Positions 14,058 to 22,553 of a DNA stretch of 47,072 nucleotides are shown piece by piece (the first letter of the stretch is position 1; each line of letters begins with the position of its first letter). This DNA comes from RGIG2206 sp045579085 (GTDB taxonomy: Bacteria > Bacillota > Clostridia > Oscillospirales > Acutalibacteraceae): the NCBI GenBank assembly GCA_045579085.1, contig JAZNLO010000014.1, forward strand, positions 1 to 47,072, in the 5' to 3' direction. The position numbers were made by a program, and so were the translations under genes. Below the pieces are notes generated by a model, which saw only the letters and a list, made by a program, of their open reading frames with translations, was not told the DNA's origin and made no database searches.

Positions 14058-15227
14058 ATGAAAATCAGAGATGAGTTTTTGCTTTATTCAAGACCATATT
14101 TTGATGAAGATGAAATCTCAGCAGTTGCAAACGTGCTACGTTCAGGATGGTGGACCAGAGGAAAGGTTACGGCTGAATTTGAGGAGCAGTTTGCTAAGAG
14201 AGTTGGAGCAAAGTATGCGCTTGCGTTAAACAGCTGCACAGCCGCACTGCATCTTGCCATGATGCTCAGCGGTATTGGTGAGGGTGACGAAGTTATTTGC
14301 ACACCTATGACCTTTTGCTCAACTGTAAATACAGTTGTAAACTGCGGTGCAACACCTGTTTTTATTGACGTTGATGCTGAAACTGGCTTGATGGACGCTG
14401 ATAAAATTGAAGCTGCAATCACCGAAAAGACTAAGGCTATAGTGCCTGTTCATTATTCTGGACTCGTGTGCGATATGGACAAAATCAATGCCATTGCTGC
14501 TAAGCACGGCTTAAAGGTGATTGAGGATGCCGCTCACGGATTCGGCTCTTATTATAAGAATAAGCCTGTTGGCGCTCTTGGTAATCCGACTGCCTTCAGT
14601 TTTTATGTAACAAAGAATCTTGCAACAGGCGAGGGCGGTATGCTCACGTCTGACGATGAGGATTTTATCGAGAAAGCAAGAGTTGTATCGTTGCACGGAA
14701 TGACCCGTAATGCTTGGAAACGTTACGGCGCTAAAGGCAGCTGGAAATATGACGTTGAGGAAGCGGGATACAAGTACAATATAACCGATATTGCCTCAGC
14801 ATTGGGCGTTGAACAGCTTAAAAAGTTCGATTGGATGCAGGCAAAGAGAAAAGAATACGCAGCCTTGTATGACGAAAGATTTGAGTCTTGCGATGCTATT
14901 AGCAGAGTAAAGGCTTACAGTGATGATGTTGACAGCTCAGAGCATTTATACATCATTAAGCTTGATTTAAGTAAACTTAGCATTGACAGGGCTCAGTTCA
15001 TTGAAAAACTAACAGAGTATAACGTGGGCACAAGTGTACATTTCATTCCGCTTCACTTGCAGCCTTTGTATCAAAGATTGCTTGGAACAAAGCTTGGAGA
15101 TTTTCCTAACTGTGAAAGCTTTTATGATAGAATTATTTCTATCCCTCTTTATCCGTCTATGACATTGGAGGATGTAAATTATGTCGCCGATGCAGTATGC
15201 GAAATTGCACAACAATATTCAAAGTGA
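14058..15227 (+). CDS. DegT/DnrJ/EryC1-family sugar aminotransferase
   Basis: A PLP enzyme of 389 residues that would aminate the keto-sugar made by the preceding dehydratase (PglE/PerA-like). Signatures: RSGWWTRGKVTAEFEEQF, LNSCTAALHLAM, VHYSGLVCDMD, EDAAHGFGS, and the Schiff-base lysine in FYVTKNLATGEGGM. ATG 14058 follows AGAGGTG; an earlier in-frame ATG at 14040 would overlap the dehydratase gene and lacks a site. The 3' end overlaps the next gene by 47 bases, indicating tight coupling. The exact sugar product cannot be read from sequence. Confidence 0.93.
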   Translation: MKIRDEFLLYSRPYFDEDEISAVANVLRSGWWTRGKVTAEFEEQFAKRVGAKYALALNSCTAALHLAMMLSGIGEGDEVICTPMTFCSTVNTVVNCGATPVFIDVDAETGLMDADKIEAAITEKTKAIVPVHYSGLVCDMDKINAIAAKHGLKVIEDAAHGFGSYYKNKPVGALGNPTAFSFYVTKNLATGEGGMLTSDDEDFIEKARVVSLHGMTRNAWKRYGAKGSWKYDVEEAGYKYNITDIASALGVEQLKKFDWMQAKRKEYAALYDERFESCDAISRVKAYSDDVDSSEHLYIIKLDLSKLSIDRAQFIEKLTEYNVGTSVHFIPLHLQPLYQRLLGTKLGDFPNCESFYDRIISIPLYPSMTLEDVNYVADAVCEIAQQYSK

Positions 15228-15861
15228 TGTATTAACTCAGTGCGCTGAAATTTTAGAATCAAAACGCGCTACGCTGCTTGTTAAGCGTGGCTTTGATGTT
15301 GTGCTTTCTATACTTCTTTTGCTTATACTTTTGCCAATAATGCTCATTATTTCAGTAGCAGTAGCTGTTGACTCACCGGGCGGAGTTTTGTTTAAGCAGG
15401 AGAGGGCGGGCAGATACGGAAAACCGTTTAAGATACTCAAATTCAGAACAATGACTAAGGCAAACGTTGGCTCTAATATTACTACAGGTAATGATATGAG
15501 AATAACCAGAGTCGGCAAGCTTATCAGGAAGATAAGGTTTGACGAGTTTCCGCAGTTAATCAACGTGATAAAAGGCGATATGAGTATCATAGGTCCTCGC
15601 CCTGAAACGATGAATTTCGTTGATTTGTACACAGCTGACCAACGTGCGACTTTGCTTGTAAGACCGGGCATATCCTGCCGCTCGAGCATTGCGTTTGCCG
15701 ACGAGGCTGATATGATTCCTGACGGTGTTGACACTGACAAGTTTTATATTGAAAACATATTGCCTGATAAGTGTGAAATGAATATAAACTATATCAAGAA
15801 TTTATCAATAAAAGAGGATATCTGTGTCGCCTTCTTAACTGTGGCAAGGATATTTAAATAG
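15181..15861 (+). CDS. Initiating sugar transferase (undecaprenyl-phosphate phosphoglycosyl transferase, PglC/WcaJ-like)
   Basis: A 226-residue monotopic phosphoglycosyl transferase that would transfer a sugar-1-phosphate to undecaprenyl phosphate at the inner face of the membrane. One hydrophobic re-entrant helix (about 38-60, LSILLLLILLPIMLI) precedes the catalytic domain: PGGVLFKQERAGRYGKPF, ILKFRTM, RKIRFDEFPQLINVIKGDMS, GPRPE and a C-terminal VRPGISCRSS. The family's Asp-Glu catalytic pair lies in the FDEFPQL segment. The short N-terminus, with no multi-helix domain, is PglC-like. GGAGG (15167-15171) lies inside the aminotransferase gene. It is the only initiating glycan transferase in the window. 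Confidence 0.92.
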   Translation: MSPMQYAKLHNNIQSDVLTQCAEILESKRATLLVKRGFDVVLSILLLLILLPIMLIISVAVAVDSPGGVLFKQERAGRYGKPFKILKFRTMTKANVGSNITTGNDMRITRVGKLIRKIRFDEFPQLINVIKGDMSIIGPRPETMNFVDLYTADQRATLLVRPGISCRSSIAFADEADMIPDGVDTDKFYIENILPDKCEMNINYIKNLSIKEDICVAFLTVARIFK

Positions 15862-15875
15862 AGTGAGGAAGAAAA

Positions 15876-16556
15876 ATGGAAAGAGTTTTAATCGTTGATG
15901 ATGATAAAAACATAGCTGAATTATTGAAACTTTACATAGAAAAAGCCGGTTATGAAACAGCTCTTGCGTTTGATGGCAGAGAAGCTCTTGCGGTGTTTGA
16001 GGAAGTAAAACCCGACATCGTCTTGCTTGATGTAATGCTTCCTATACTTGATGGTTGGCAGGTTTGCAGAGAAATCCGCAAAACCTCTATGACTCCTATT
16101 ATAATGATTACAGCAAAGGGTGAAACCTTTGATAAAGTGCTTGGCTTCGGACTTGGCGCAGACGATTATATAGTTAAACCCTTTGAAACAAAGGAGGTTA
16201 TCGCGCGAATCAAAGCGGTGCTGAGGCGTTCTCATCCAAATGCGTTACAGCAAGAGGAAGTAAGGTTTGATAAGCTTGTAATCAACCTTTCAAACTACAT
16301 TATGCTTGTTGATAATGTTCAGGTTGATACACCGCCAAAGGAGCTCGAGCTGATTTTTCACCTTGCAAGCAATCCAAACCGCGTATTCACACGTAATCAA
16401 CTGCTTGATGAGGTGTGGGGCTTCGATTATTATGGCGATTCCAGAACGGTTGACGTACATATTAAACGGTTGAGAGAGAAACTTGAGGGTACAAGCGACC
16501 AATGGGCGCTTAAAACTGTTTGGGGTGTAGGCTATAAATTCGAAACAAAAGCATAA
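15876..16556 (+). CDS. OmpR/PhoB-family response regulator
   Basis: A 226-residue regulator. In the receiver domain the acidic cluster is at residues 8-10, the phospho-acceptor is Asp52 (VLLDVMLP), the switch Thr is Thr79 and the conserved Lys is Lys101 (IVKPFE). The C-terminal winged-helix domain (about 127-226) has ELELIFHLASNPNRVFTR, QLLDEVWG and TVDVHIKRLREKL. It pairs with the sensor kinase that starts 14 bases after its stop. Its position right after glycan genes, with only 14 bases between, suggests co-transcription and a cell-envelope role, which is inference. Confidence 0.96.
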   Translation: MERVLIVDDDKNIAELLKLYIEKAGYETALAFDGREALAVFEEVKPDIVLLDVMLPILDGWQVCREIRKTSMTPIIMITAKGETFDKVLGFGLGADDYIVKPFETKEVIARIKAVLRRSHPNALQQEEVRFDKLVINLSNYIMLVDNVQVDTPPKELELIFHLASNPNRVFTRNQLLDEVWGFDYYGDSRTVDVHIKRLREKLEGTSDQWALKTVWGVGYKFETKA

Positions 16557-16570
16557 TTGGAGACCTTCTG

Positions 16571-18031
16571 ATGCATCGTAAGTTATATTTAAGGCTGTTT
16601 TTTAAGAATTTAATATTGCTTTTATTATGCTTTGTGGTGTTTTTGTGTGCTTCTGTTTATGTGGTTGATACAAATGCGAAACAAGGCAGACTTGATGCGT
16701 TAAAGAAAGAAGCTGATGCGATAGCTTCGTCACCGTTTTTGACTGACAGTTTATATTATTCGTCAGAAGAAATCAAAAACTTGGCTGTAACTTTTTCGAA
16801 TGTTGATGATTCAAGTGTGATGCTTGTGTCGAATTCAGGCTCTGTACTTGTATGCAGTGATATTCACAGTAAGAACTGTTGCAGACATTTGAACTACACA
16901 TTTGATAAAAGTTTGGTTTATTCTATATTTAACGATGGCTCCTATAGCGCTGTAAGTAATCTGGACGGACTGTACAACAACAAACATTATGTAGTGGGTG
17001 TGCGTGTTGGCCCCGATGATGAATCAGACGTTGCTGTAATAATTATTGGCAACGCACTAAAACCGCAAGACTATTTGCTTCGTGTGCTTAAGGTTTCGGC
17101 ATTGCCGTTGATTTTGGTTGTCTTGTTAATGCTTTTTGCTATTAAGCGTATTGCTGATTCAACAGTTGCTCCGCTTAAACAGTTTTCAGAAGCGATAAAA
17201 GCAATCTCAAAGGGCGATTTCAGCGTAAGAGTAGACACAAAGGGCGACGGCGAGATAGCAGAGCTTGCAATATTGTTTAATAAAATGGTTGAGTCGTTGA
17301 GCACGCTTGAGGAAATGAGCGGAAGCTTCATAACAAATGTATCTCACGATTTAAAAACACCTATGACCACGATTTCAGGCTTTGTTGACGGAATTCTCGA
17401 CGGCACAGTGCCCGTATCAGAGCAAAAGAAATATTTATCAATCGTTTCTTCAGAGATAAAAAGGCTCTCAAACACAGTCAATACTATGATGACTTTGTCA
17501 AAGGTGCAGTCAGGTATAGACGAAATGAGTTTTACTTCTGTTGATATTATTGATTTGATATGCAGGGTTGTATTATCATTTGAGGTTGCGCTTACAAATA
17601 AAAATATTGATATTTTAGGTCTGGATTATAACGGAAAAATCATAGTTGAATGTAACGAAAATATGATTTATCAGGCTATTTACAACCTTGTTGATAATGC
17701 CGTTAAGTTCACTCAGAACGGTGGATATATATCTTTTTATTTTTCTGAGAATAATTCTGTGCTTGAGATGTATATTAAGAATAGTGGTGACGGAATATCA
17801 GACAACGATATCGTTCACGTTTTTGAGCGTTTTTATAAGACTGATAAAACGCGTAACGTTGATAAATTCGGTGCAGGAATAGGCCTTTATATAGTGAAAA
17901 ATATAATTGATAATCACGGCGGTGAAATTTCGGTCAATAGTGTAGAGGGCCAATACGCTGAGTTTTGTGTAATTATTCCAAAGAGCCACAATACATCAGT
18001 TTTGAGGGCCGAAAATGAGCAAAAGCAGTGA
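16571..18031 (+). CDS. Membrane sensor histidine kinase
   Basis: A 486-residue kinase. A first membrane helix (about 12-33) is followed by an extracytoplasmic sensor region with several Cys (VCSDI, KNCCRH, about 95-105) and a second helix (about 172-192). A HAMP domain (STVAPLKQFSEAIKAISKGD) leads to the dimerisation domain with phospho-His259 (NVSHDLKTPM). The ATPase domain shows the N-box YNLVDNAVKFT, a divergent G1 box (NSGDGIS) and GAGIGLYIVKNI. The three sensor cysteines could bind metal or form disulfides. The gene overlaps the following protease gene by 17 bases. Confidence 0.95.
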   Translation: MHRKLYLRLFFKNLILLLLCFVVFLCASVYVVDTNAKQGRLDALKKEADAIASSPFLTDSLYYSSEEIKNLAVTFSNVDDSSVMLVSNSGSVLVCSDIHSKNCCRHLNYTFDKSLVYSIFNDGSYSAVSNLDGLYNNKHYVVGVRVGPDDESDVAVIIIGNALKPQDYLLRVLKVSALPLILVVLLMLFAIKRIADSTVAPLKQFSEAIKAISKGDFSVRVDTKGDGEIAELAILFNKMVESLSTLEEMSGSFITNVSHDLKTPMTTISGFVDGILDGTVPVSEQKKYLSIVSSEIKRLSNTVNTMMTLSKVQSGIDEMSFTSVDIIDLICRVVLSFEVALTNKNIDILGLDYNGKIIVECNENMIYQAIYNLVDNAVKFTQNGGYISFYFSENNSVLEMYIKNSGDGISDNDIVHVFERFYKTDKTRNVDKFGAGIGLYIVKNIIDNHGGEISVNSVEGQYAEFCVIIPKSHNTSVLRAENEQKQ

Positions 18032-19142
18032 TTTATCTTTTACAAAGGAATTTGATACAGTATCAGTAGAAAAGGGCAGAGGCGTTAAGATGCTTCTGCG
18101 CTTTCTGTTGGTACTGATTTTTTTGTCATTCAGCCTCGTAAGCTTTATCGGGGGAGCATATTTTTCTAAATTGAATAATACGCCTACAAATATTGAAGCT
18201 GCTCAGGTTGTTGCATCTATGCAGAGTGTTAATGCAAGATATACTGATGTGTCTGATTCAGTTGTAAAGGTGATAGTATATAACTCAGGCGCAAAAAGCG
18301 AATCTACCGGTACTGTTATATCTCAAGACGGCTATATTTTGTGCTGTGACCATATTTTCAGCGGTATAGCCTCGCCGAATATTATGGTAGTGTTTAATGA
18401 TTTAACCAGATGCAACGCAGCCTATATCGGCGGTGATGACAGACTGGATATTTCTGTCATAAAGGTGGAAAAGACTGGGTTAAGCGTAATTGAATTAGGC
18501 AGTGACCAGCCGATTAAGGCGGGAGATAATGTCTATACTGTGGGCTATAACGGGGCAGGAGATTATCAGTCTGTGACCAAAGGTGTAATATCTGCCTTGA
18601 ATCAGCGTTTGGCTTTAAACACGCAATATCCTGTTGATTCAATACAGTTTGACGCGCCGGTAAGTCCGGGTAATTCAGGGTCACCGCTGATTAACGATAA
18701 AGGCGAAATGATTGCAATGGTTACGAGTAAAAATAATATGCAAAGTTATGACGGCATTGGATATGCGGTTGATTCGAATAAAATCAAGGACAAGCTTAGC
18801 GAGATAATTGAATACGGCTGCGTACAAAATTACGTTAAACTCGGTGTTTCAGTAGAATATGTCGGTCTTGCTGATACGCTGACAAGCAATGGCTATCAGG
18901 GTATGAAACTGCAAATAATTTCTCCGGAAAGCGATTTGTATGGAATGGGTTTCGAAACAGGTGAAGTTATAACGTCAATAAACGGGGTAAAAATAAATCA
19001 TATATCTGTATTCTATGACCAGTTGGAAGCGATGCAAGCGGGAAATGAAGTTGAATTGGTAATAATAAAGCCTGATTCCACAGAGAGAAGTATCACTGTA
19101 CGCACATTTAGTGAAAAAGGTGAAAACAGTTATACGTATTGA
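18015..19142 (+). CDS. HtrA/DegP-like membrane-anchored serine protease with PDZ domain
   Basis: A 375-residue S1C-family protease. A short cytoplasmic N-terminus (1-25) and one membrane anchor (about 27-50) place the rest outside the cell. The catalytic triad is visible: His113 (GYILCCDHIFSG), Asp145 (DDRLDISVIKV) and Ser221 (SPGNSGSPLIN). A single PDZ domain covers about 280-365 (GMGFETGEVITSINGVKIN). HtrA proteases degrade or refold damaged envelope proteins, and linkage to a two-component system is common. The gene overlaps the kinase gene, so all three proteins are probably made together. Whether the protease feeds back on the kinase is not known. Confidence 0.93.
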   Translation: MSKSSDLSFTKEFDTVSVEKGRGVKMLLRFLLVLIFLSFSLVSFIGGAYFSKLNNTPTNIEAAQVVASMQSVNARYTDVSDSVVKVIVYNSGAKSESTGTVISQDGYILCCDHIFSGIASPNIMVVFNDLTRCNAAYIGGDDRLDISVIKVEKTGLSVIELGSDQPIKAGDNVYTVGYNGAGDYQSVTKGVISALNQRLALNTQYPVDSIQFDAPVSPGNSGSPLINDKGEMIAMVTSKNNMQSYDGIGYAVDSNKIKDKLSEIIEYGCVQNYVKLGVSVEYVGLADTLTSNGYQGMKLQIISPESDLYGMGFETGEVITSINGVKINHISVFYDQLEAMQAGNEVELVIIKPDSTERSITVRTFSEKGENSYTY

Positions 19143-19201
19143 TGAATAAAACTTGAAATAAAGACAATAATATCGGTGAAATCATAAATGGAGGAAATGA
19201 T

Positions 19202-19444
19202 ATGAAAAAGCTTTTTTACTCATTAGTGTTGGCATTAGCACTTGCAACTACATTGGTATTTGCAGCATGCACCAGCGGCGGAAATGTTGACGATACTGAT
19301 GGCGCTGTTTCAACAAATGTGTCTTCATCAGATATGACATCTTCAGATGCTTCTTCAGGCAGCATGCTTGGCGACGTTGTAAGCGATATCAAAGAAGATG
19401 TAGGCATGAATAATTCAAATTCAGACTCAGCATCTTCTAAATAA
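19202..19444 (+). CDS. Small Ser/Asp-rich lipoprotein
   Basis: An 80-residue protein with a signal peptide ending in the lipobox FAAC (Cys23). The mature part (about 57 residues) is low-complexity: Ser, Asp, Thr and Asn, no domain. AAATGGAGG precedes the ATG. It sits 59 bases after the protease gene and ends at a strong terminator, so it may be the last gene of that operon and a target or sensor ligand of its protease/kinase. That link is inference only. Confidence 0.7.
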   Translation: MKKLFYSLVLALALATTLVFAACTSGGNVDDTDGAVSTNVSSSDMTSSDASSGSMLGDVVSDIKEDVGMNNSNSDSASSK

Positions 19445-19454
19445 GATGACAGTC

Positions 19455-19493
19455 AAAAAATCAGCACCAATTTAAAATTGGTGCTGATTTTTT
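19455..19493. terminator. Strong terminator after the small lipoprotein gene
   Basis: A long near-perfect stem with an A-rich 5' arm and T-rich 3' arm (19455-19472 with 19477-19493). It isolates the preceding operon from the Crp/Fnr unit. Confidence 0.88.
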
Positions 19494-19494
19494 A

Positions 19495-19523
19495 TTGACA
19501 AAAGATGAAATATATGTTAAATT
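19495..19523 (+). promoter_or_regulatory. Promoter of the crp-ABC-luxS operon
   Basis: TTGACA (19495-19500), 17 bp, TAAATT (19518-19523). The T-tract of the preceding terminator runs into the -35 box. Confidence 0.7.
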
Positions 19524-19539
19524 TGTATCAAATGATACA
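19524..19539 (+). promoter_or_regulatory. Crp/Fnr-type palindromic operator
   Basis: TGTATC-AAAT-GATACA is a perfect palindrome of the TGT-N10-ACA type used by Crp/Fnr regulators. It lies directly after the -10 box, over the expected transcription start, where binding would block transcription. Autorepression by the adjacent regulator is inferred. Confidence 0.7.
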
Positions 19540-19564
19540 GTTTTGCTGATTAGGAGGTGGATAA

Positions 19565-20200
19565 ATGCCTGCAATCACGATTTTTCAAGGACTCAGCGAA
19601 GAACAAATCAGCTCAATAATCAATGATGAGCAAAACGAAAGCGTGAAATTCAAAAAAGGTGATATCATTTTTGATGAAGAACATTTCGCAAAAAAACTCG
19701 GAATTGTTTTGAGTGGTAAAGCTAAGGTGTTCAGCAAGGGCTCTGACGGGGTTGTGATACGGTTTCTCACACCAGGTATGTGCTTTGGAGTAGCAACGCT
19801 TTTTAATGATTACAGTACTTATGTATCAACTATTAAAGCAGCAGACAACTGTGAAGTTAAATTTATTCCGCAATCTGTTATGAGCAAGGCAATATCAACC
19901 TATCCTGTGCTTGCTGAGAATTACATACGCTTCCTGACGGGCCGCATACACTACTTAAATGCGCTGGTTGACGCATATTCATCGCCAAACGTTGAAAAGC
20001 GACTGGCAAGGTATATGTTAGCTTATGCTGAGGGAAAAGACTTGCCATTCGACCTTAATATGACGGAGTTGTCAAAGTCATTGGCAATAGGCAGAGCATC
20101 GCTTTACAGAGCGTTGGATTCGTTTGAAGAAGCAGGGTATATATCAAAAAATGGTAAACAAATTAAAATTTTAAATTATAATGATTTAAAACAAATATAA
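19565..20200 (+). CDS. Crp/Fnr-family transcriptional regulator
   Basis: A 211-residue regulator with an N-terminal cyclic-nucleotide-binding-like beta-barrel (about 10-125: FKKGDIIFDEEHF, FLTPGMCFGVATLF) and a C-terminal helix-turn-helix (MTELSKSLAIGRASLYRALDSFE, read in two parts, about 165-190). No Fnr-type N-terminal cysteine cluster is present, and the residues that bind cAMP in Crp are not obvious, so the ligand is unknown. AGGAGGTG precedes the ATG. It starts an operon with a transporter and luxS and has a matching palindrome at its promoter. Confidence 0.92.
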   Translation: MPAITIFQGLSEEQISSIINDEQNESVKFKKGDIIFDEEHFAKKLGIVLSGKAKVFSKGSDGVVIRFLTPGMCFGVATLFNDYSTYVSTIKAADNCEVKFIPQSVMSKAISTYPVLAENYIRFLTGRIHYLNALVDAYSSPNVEKRLARYMLAYAEGKDLPFDLNMTELSKSLAIGRASLYRALDSFEEAGYISKNGKQIKILNYNDLKQI

Positions 20201-20213
20201 TGGAGGAATTATT

Positions 20214-21239
20214 ATGAAAAAAATCTTATCATTAATTATGACAGTTGTGCTTATTGCAGCAATGTTTGTTTCTTGCGCAAGCAATAATGATACAGCTGTT
20301 GTTTCGTCTAAGACTGAGTCTGTTGCACCCACATCGTATGACGTAAATATTGCTGCGCTTGCAGGTCCTACAGGAATGGGTATGGCATTTATGCTCAACT
20401 CTGACGATACAATTAACAACTATAATTACACAATAGCAGCATCACCTGATGAAGTAACCTCAAAGCTGCTTACGGGCACATATGATATAGCTGCGCTTCC
20501 AACAAACGTTGCTGCTACGCTTTATAACGGCTCACAGGGCAAGATTAAGCTGTTGGCGCTGAACACACTCGGAGTGCTCTATATTCTTGAAAAGGGCGAT
20601 TCTATCAAGAATATAAAAGACCTTAAAGGAAAAACGGTATACGTCAGCGGACAGGGCTCAACACCTGAGTATGTTCTCAGATATCTCTTGGAGGAGAATG
20701 GTCTTAATCCAAATAAGGACGTAAAGCTTGACTTTACTTACACAGCTCATGCTGACCTTGTTGCTTATGCAGCATCAGGCAAGGCAGATGTTGTTGTATT
20801 GCCTGAGCCTACCGTAACAGCGCTCCTTGCTCAGAACTCCGATATGCGCGTTGCTATCGACCTTAATGAAGCTTGGGCAGATGTTGTTGCAGATGATGAT
20901 GACGATGAAGATAGCATCATTTCAATGGGATGCGTAGCAGTTAGAACTGAGTTTGCTCAAAAGAATCCTGAAGCAGTTAAGAACTTCCTTAAGGACTATG
21001 AGGCATCTGTTAACAAGGTAAATTCTGACTATGCTGCAGCTTCTGAAAAAATCGCTGAGCTCGGAATAGTAGCAAAGTCTGCAGTAGCATTGAAGGCACT
21101 GCCCAGATGCAATATAGTTTTTGTATCAGGACGTAAGATGGAAAGTCAGATTGAAGATTTTTATGAATTGTTGTTTGAAGCTAATCCTAAATCGATAGGT
21201 GGAAAGTTGCCTGATGACGAATTCTATTATATCGGCTAA
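20214..21239 (+). CDS. ABC transporter substrate-binding lipoprotein (NitT/TauT-like)
   Basis: A 341-residue lipoprotein with a lipobox ending FVSC (Cys21). The mature part has the NMT1/SsuA-like pattern: LAGPTGMGMAFML near the start, YDIAALPTNVAATLYNG, LKGKTVYVSGQGSTPEYVLR and AYAASGKADVVVLPEP. Relatives bind sulfonates, nitrate, or thiamine precursors; the ligand here is not evident. An acidic run (ADDDDDED, about 224-231) in the mature domain is unusual. It starts 13 bases after the regulator and overlaps the permease gene by about 26 bases. Confidence 0.9.
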   Translation: MKKILSLIMTVVLIAAMFVSCASNNDTAVVSSKTESVAPTSYDVNIAALAGPTGMGMAFMLNSDDTINNYNYTIAASPDEVTSKLLTGTYDIAALPTNVAATLYNGSQGKIKLLALNTLGVLYILEKGDSIKNIKDLKGKTVYVSGQGSTPEYVLRYLLEENGLNPNKDVKLDFTYTAHADLVAYAASGKADVVVLPEPTVTALLAQNSDMRVAIDLNEAWADVVADDDDDEDSIISMGCVAVRTEFAQKNPEAVKNFLKDYEASVNKVNSDYAAASEKIAELGIVAKSAVALKALPRCNIVFVSGRKMESQIEDFYELLFEANPKSIGGKLPDDEFYYIG

Positions 21240-21981
21240 AAAAACAATAAAATATGTAAGCGTTATAGCGTTTTGGGTAGTTCTTTGGCAAGTAATTGCG
21301 CTGATAGTAAATCAGCCTCTTTTGATACCGGCACCTGTCAGTGTAATTGTCGCTATGGGTAAAATGGTTGTAACGCAAGGCTTCTGGATAACTTTGGCTA
21401 TGACAGTTCTTAGGGTGGTTATCGGCTTTATAGTCGGTATGCTAGTCGGGGCTGTCATGGCCCTGACGGCATTTAGATTCAAGTGGTTTAACGCACTTAT
21501 TGCACCGCTAATTTACATAGTTCAGTCAACGCCTGTTGCTTCATTTATAATTTTGGCTTTGGCGTGGCTTGGCACTTCAACAGTTCCAACGTTTATATGC
21601 ACGCTTATGGTTATCCCGGTTATATTCTCTAATCTGCTTGCAGGCCTTAACTCTGTTGATAAGGATTTGCTTGAGATGGCTGACGTGTTTAAACTTAGCT
21701 TTTTTAAGAAGTTAATCAATATCTATATACCGTCATTGTCGTCATATATTATGTCGGCAGCTGCAACGGGTCTTGGACTTGGTTGGAAGGCAGGAATAGC
21801 GGCTGAGGTTATTTGCCGTTCAAAAAACTCAATTGGAAATAACATTTATGAGTCAAAGTTTTATTTACTGATTACAGAAATGTTTGCCTGGACTTTTGTT
21901 GTGATTTTGCTTTCTGTATTATTTGACAAGATTCTGAAACTGCTATATAAGAAGTTCAGTGTCAAGTATGTTGAGGTATAA
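21214..21981 (+). CDS. ABC transporter permease (NitT/TauT-like)
   Basis: A 255-residue membrane protein with about six helices and the BPD_transp_1 pattern, including the coupling-loop region DLLEMADVFKLSFFKKLINI and ATGLGLGWKAGIAAEVICR. ATG 21214 is preferred because AGGTGG lies about 11 bases upstream within the previous gene; the earlier GTG at 21199 has no site. Length and topology fit SsuC/TauC-type permeases. Confidence 0.92.
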   Translation: MTNSIISAKKTIKYVSVIAFWVVLWQVIALIVNQPLLIPAPVSVIVAMGKMVVTQGFWITLAMTVLRVVIGFIVGMLVGAVMALTAFRFKWFNALIAPLIYIVQSTPVASFIILALAWLGTSTVPTFICTLMVIPVIFSNLLAGLNSVDKDLLEMADVFKLSFFKKLINIYIPSLSSYIMSAAATGLGLGWKAGIAAEVICRSKNSIGNNIYESKFYLLITEMFAWTFVVILLSVLFDKILKLLYKKFSVKYVEV

Positions 21982-21983
21982 AA

Positions 21984-22550
21984 ATGAGGATTGAAAACTT
22001 ATCTGTCGGCTATGGGGATATAAATGTGCTTGATAAGCTTACTCTCGATTTTGGTGAAACAGGAGTGGTGTTGATAAGTGCGCCTTCAGGCTTTGGTAAG
22101 ACTACCTTGTTCAAGGCGATTTCTGGGATTTTGCCTGTTCGAAGTGGCAAAATTGATGGCTATAACTGTGTATCCTATGCATTTCAGGAGCCTCGATTGC
22201 TTATGTGGTTGAGCGCACTTGAAAACGTAGTTTTGGTTGATGCTAACTGCTCAACTGAGAATGCTCGGTCGCTTTTGTTGAAATTAGGACTTAGTGGGGA
22301 AGACCTTGATAAAAAGGCATCCGACCTGTCGGGCGGTATGAAGCAGAGAGTTAATATCGCCAGAGCCTTTAACTATGACGCGGATGTTGTTTTGCTTGAT
22401 GAGCCTTTTGCGAGCCTTGATAAAGGTAATATTGATAAGGTTGTCGAGCTTATAAATGATTACAGGGCTCAAAAACTTATTGTTGTCATTAGTCACGAGG
22501 CTATTGACAAACTTGAGCCGGATAGTATAATACATCTTAATGAGGTGTAG
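21984..22550 (+). CDS. Compact ABC transporter ATP-binding protein
   Basis: A 188-residue ATPase with all core motifs: Walker A APSGFGKTT (about 37-45), Q-loop YAFQEPRLLMW, signature LSGGMKQR, Walker B VVLLDEPFASLD and the switch HisGlu in VVISHE. It is about 50-70 residues shorter than usual NitT/TauT ATPases: the N-terminal strands and C-terminal tail are trimmed and the helical region is short. Two bases separate it from the permease, and luxS starts three bases after it. Confidence 0.92.
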   Translation: MRIENLSVGYGDINVLDKLTLDFGETGVVLISAPSGFGKTTLFKAISGILPVRSGKIDGYNCVSYAFQEPRLLMWLSALENVVLVDANCSTENARSLLLKLGLSGEDLDKKASDLSGGMKQRVNIARAFNYDADVVLLDEPFASLDKGNIDKVVELINDYRAQKLIVVISHEAIDKLEPDSIIHLNEV

Positions 22551-22553
22551 ATT

